A stretch of 41,250 nucleotides of DNA, from assembly GCA_039715055.1 (NCBI GenBank), contig JBDLID010000009.1:1-41250 (forward strand), written 5' to 3'. Under the pieces are notes generated by a model. The model had not been told where the DNA came from, did no database searches, and worked only from the letters and a program-made list of their open reading frames with translations. Below, piece by piece: positions 40,280-41,250 of this stretch. The stretch is from JBDLID01 sp039715055. Lineage in GTDB: Bacteria; Desulfobacterota; Desulfobulbia; Desulfobulbales; Desulfocapsaceae. Made by a program: the position numbers and the translations under genes. Position 1 is the stretch's first letter, and the number at the start of each line of letters is the position of its first letter.

Positions 40280-41250
40280 GTGAAAAAAATACTCCATCTT
40301 CTATCCACCGGTTTTATTTTACTCTGTTTTGTTGGAACAATGGTTCCCGGCAATGTTCTGGCCGACAGTGACTTTCAGCGCTGGGTCAAAGCGTTTTATC
40401 CAAAGGCCAAAGCTGCAGGGATCAGCAGGGCGACATATGATCTCGCCTTTGCAGGAGTAACGGAGCCGGATTCCAGGATTTTGGAAAAGGCCAATTACCA
40501 GGCGGAATTTACCACTGAGATATGGGACTATCTTGATACACGAATCAACCCCAGACGGGTTGAAGCCGGTCTCGAAAAAGGAGAACTCTACTGGCAGATT
40601 CTTCAGCTCATTGAAAAAAAGCTTGGTGTGGAACCGCAGGTTCTCCTTGCAATCTGGGCAATGGAATCTAACTACGGAGCCATCTTTGAACGCCCGGAAC
40701 GCCTCTTCTCCGTAATTTCGGCCCTGGCAACCCTTGCCTACGGCGATAAAAAACGGAAAAAATTCGGGGAGAGCCAGCTCATTGCCGCCCTGCAGATACT
40801 TCAGGCAGGCGATATCGCTGTTGAACGGATGAACGGCTCATGGGCAGGCGCCATGGGCCACACCCAGTTTATTCCCACATCCTATCTGGCCTATGGGGTG
40901 GATATGGACGGTGACGGCAGAAGAGATATCTGGGACTCGATTCCCGACGCCCTGGCTACTGCTGCCAATCTTCTGAGAAAAAACGGCTGGCAGACTGGCA
41001 GGACATGGGGATATGAGGTCAAGGGCCCGGCAGGGGCTGCAAAACTGGCCGACCAGTCCAAGACTCTTGAGCAGTGGCAGCAGCTCGGATTTGTGCGCGT
41101 CGGCAGCAGACCTTTCCCACGGCCCGGCGATAAGGCGGTTCTGAAGGTGCTGGGCGGTGAAAATGGCCCCCTGTTCCTGATGGTGAAGAACTTTTTTGTC
41201 CTCAAACGATATAACAACTCAGATTTTTACGCATTGTCAGTGGGACTGAT
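40280..41250 (+). CDS. membrane-associated lytic murein transglycosylase, MltB family (3' partial)
   Basis: The reading frame starts at GTG 40280 and runs off the window, giving 323 residues. A Sec signal peptide (about residues 1-28, ending NVLA) lacks a lipobox Cys, so the protein is soluble periplasmic instead of a lipoprotein. The SLT_2 domain shows catalytic Glu129 in AIWAMESNYG, AMGHTQFIPTSYLAYGVDMDGDG and DIWDSIPDALATAANLLRKNGW. These enzymes cleave glycan strands with formation of 1,6-anhydroMurNAc. Any C-terminal peptidoglycan-binding domain would lie beyond the window. Confidence 0.9.
   Translation, partial: MKKILHLLSTGFILLCFVGTMVPGNVLADSDFQRWVKAFYPKAKAAGISRATYDLAFAGVTEPDSRILEKANYQAEFTTEIWDYLDTRINPRRVEAGLEKGELYWQILQLIEKKLGVEPQVLLAIWAMESNYGAIFERPERLFSVISALATLAYGDKKRKKFGESQLIAALQILQAGDIAVERMNGSWAGAMGHTQFIPTSYLAYGVDMDGDGRRDIWDSIPDALATAANLLRKNGWQTGRTWGYEVKGPAGAAKLADQSKTLEQWQQLGFVRVGSRPFPRPGDKAVLKVLGGENGPLFLMVKNFFVLKRYNNSDFYALSVGL

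Overview
The window looks like chromosome of a Gram-negative, probably anaerobic deltaproteobacterium (Desulfobacterota; a Desulfobulbales-like sulfur-cycle bacterium is my best guess). The pointers are the gene order ispE / tRNA-Gln / prs / rplY / pth / carD, a PerR-type regulator beside a rubredoxin, several NtrC-family regulators and PAS kinases, and a gene readable only if one in-frame UGA is selenocysteine. The species assignment is inference. I see no prophage, CRISPR array, plasmid functions or intact transposase. Most of the window is core chromosome, and the novelty lies in single genes and intergenic elements.

Layout. 1-4.8 kb: a SAM methyltransferase, then a minus-strand envelope group (a C_GCAxxG_C_C-type redox protein with UGA in place of a conserved Cys, a YcbB-like L,D-transpeptidase and a YcbK-like Tat-exported M15 protein), then a GT4 glycosyltransferase. 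4.9-12.7 kb: a plus-strand housekeeping run (serA, a DUF1844 protein, ispE overlapping a tRNA-Gln gene, prs, rplY, pth, a CarD-family regulator, rluD, coaE). 12.7-13.3 kb: a 620-bp gap with a good promoter and hairpins but no gene. 13.3-18.5 kb: rho, rpmE, prfA, prmC, murA. 18.5-21.6 kb: a PilS/PilR-like two-component pair on the minus strand. 22-24.7 kb: a small membrane protein, a YgbA_NO / GIY-YIG pair and leucyl aminopeptidase. 24.7-28 kb: methionine synthase split over two overlapping genes. 28.3-30.4 kb: an orphan PAS kinase and a BFD-like [2Fe-2S] protein. 30.7-33.5 kb: a class III fructose-1,6-bisphosphatase followed by a GlpX-fold protein that has lost most metal ligands. 33.6-37.5 kb: a DUF1566 protein, a LysE-type exporter, rubredoxin, PerR, a poly-Asp lipoprotein and a zinc-ribbon thioredoxin. 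37.8 kb to the end: a PHP phosphoesterase, a MITE, an orphan NtrC-type regulator and a truncated MltB-type lytic transglycosylase.

How the genes fit together. Translation and transcription functions dominate (L25, L31, RF1 with its methylase PrmC, Pth, RluD, Rho, CarD, tRNA-Gln). Three sets act on peptidoglycan: MurA, the YcbB/YcbK pair and the MltB protein. Redox and stress functions cluster at 35-37.5 kb.

Most interesting signals: (1) a candidate selenoprotein at 3070-3552, with UGA at a family Cys position and a SECIS-like hairpin at the right distance; (2) a catalytically degenerate GlpX paralogue directly behind a class III FBPase; (3) a family of roughly 106-108 bp hairpin elements (about 21.8 and 34.95 kb, with a variant at 37.6 kb) whose ends and loop are conserved while the arms differ in sequence yet stay paired; (4) a 161-bp MITE flanked by a short direct repeat; (5) a rubredoxin whose first iron-binding motif is CxC instead of CxxC.
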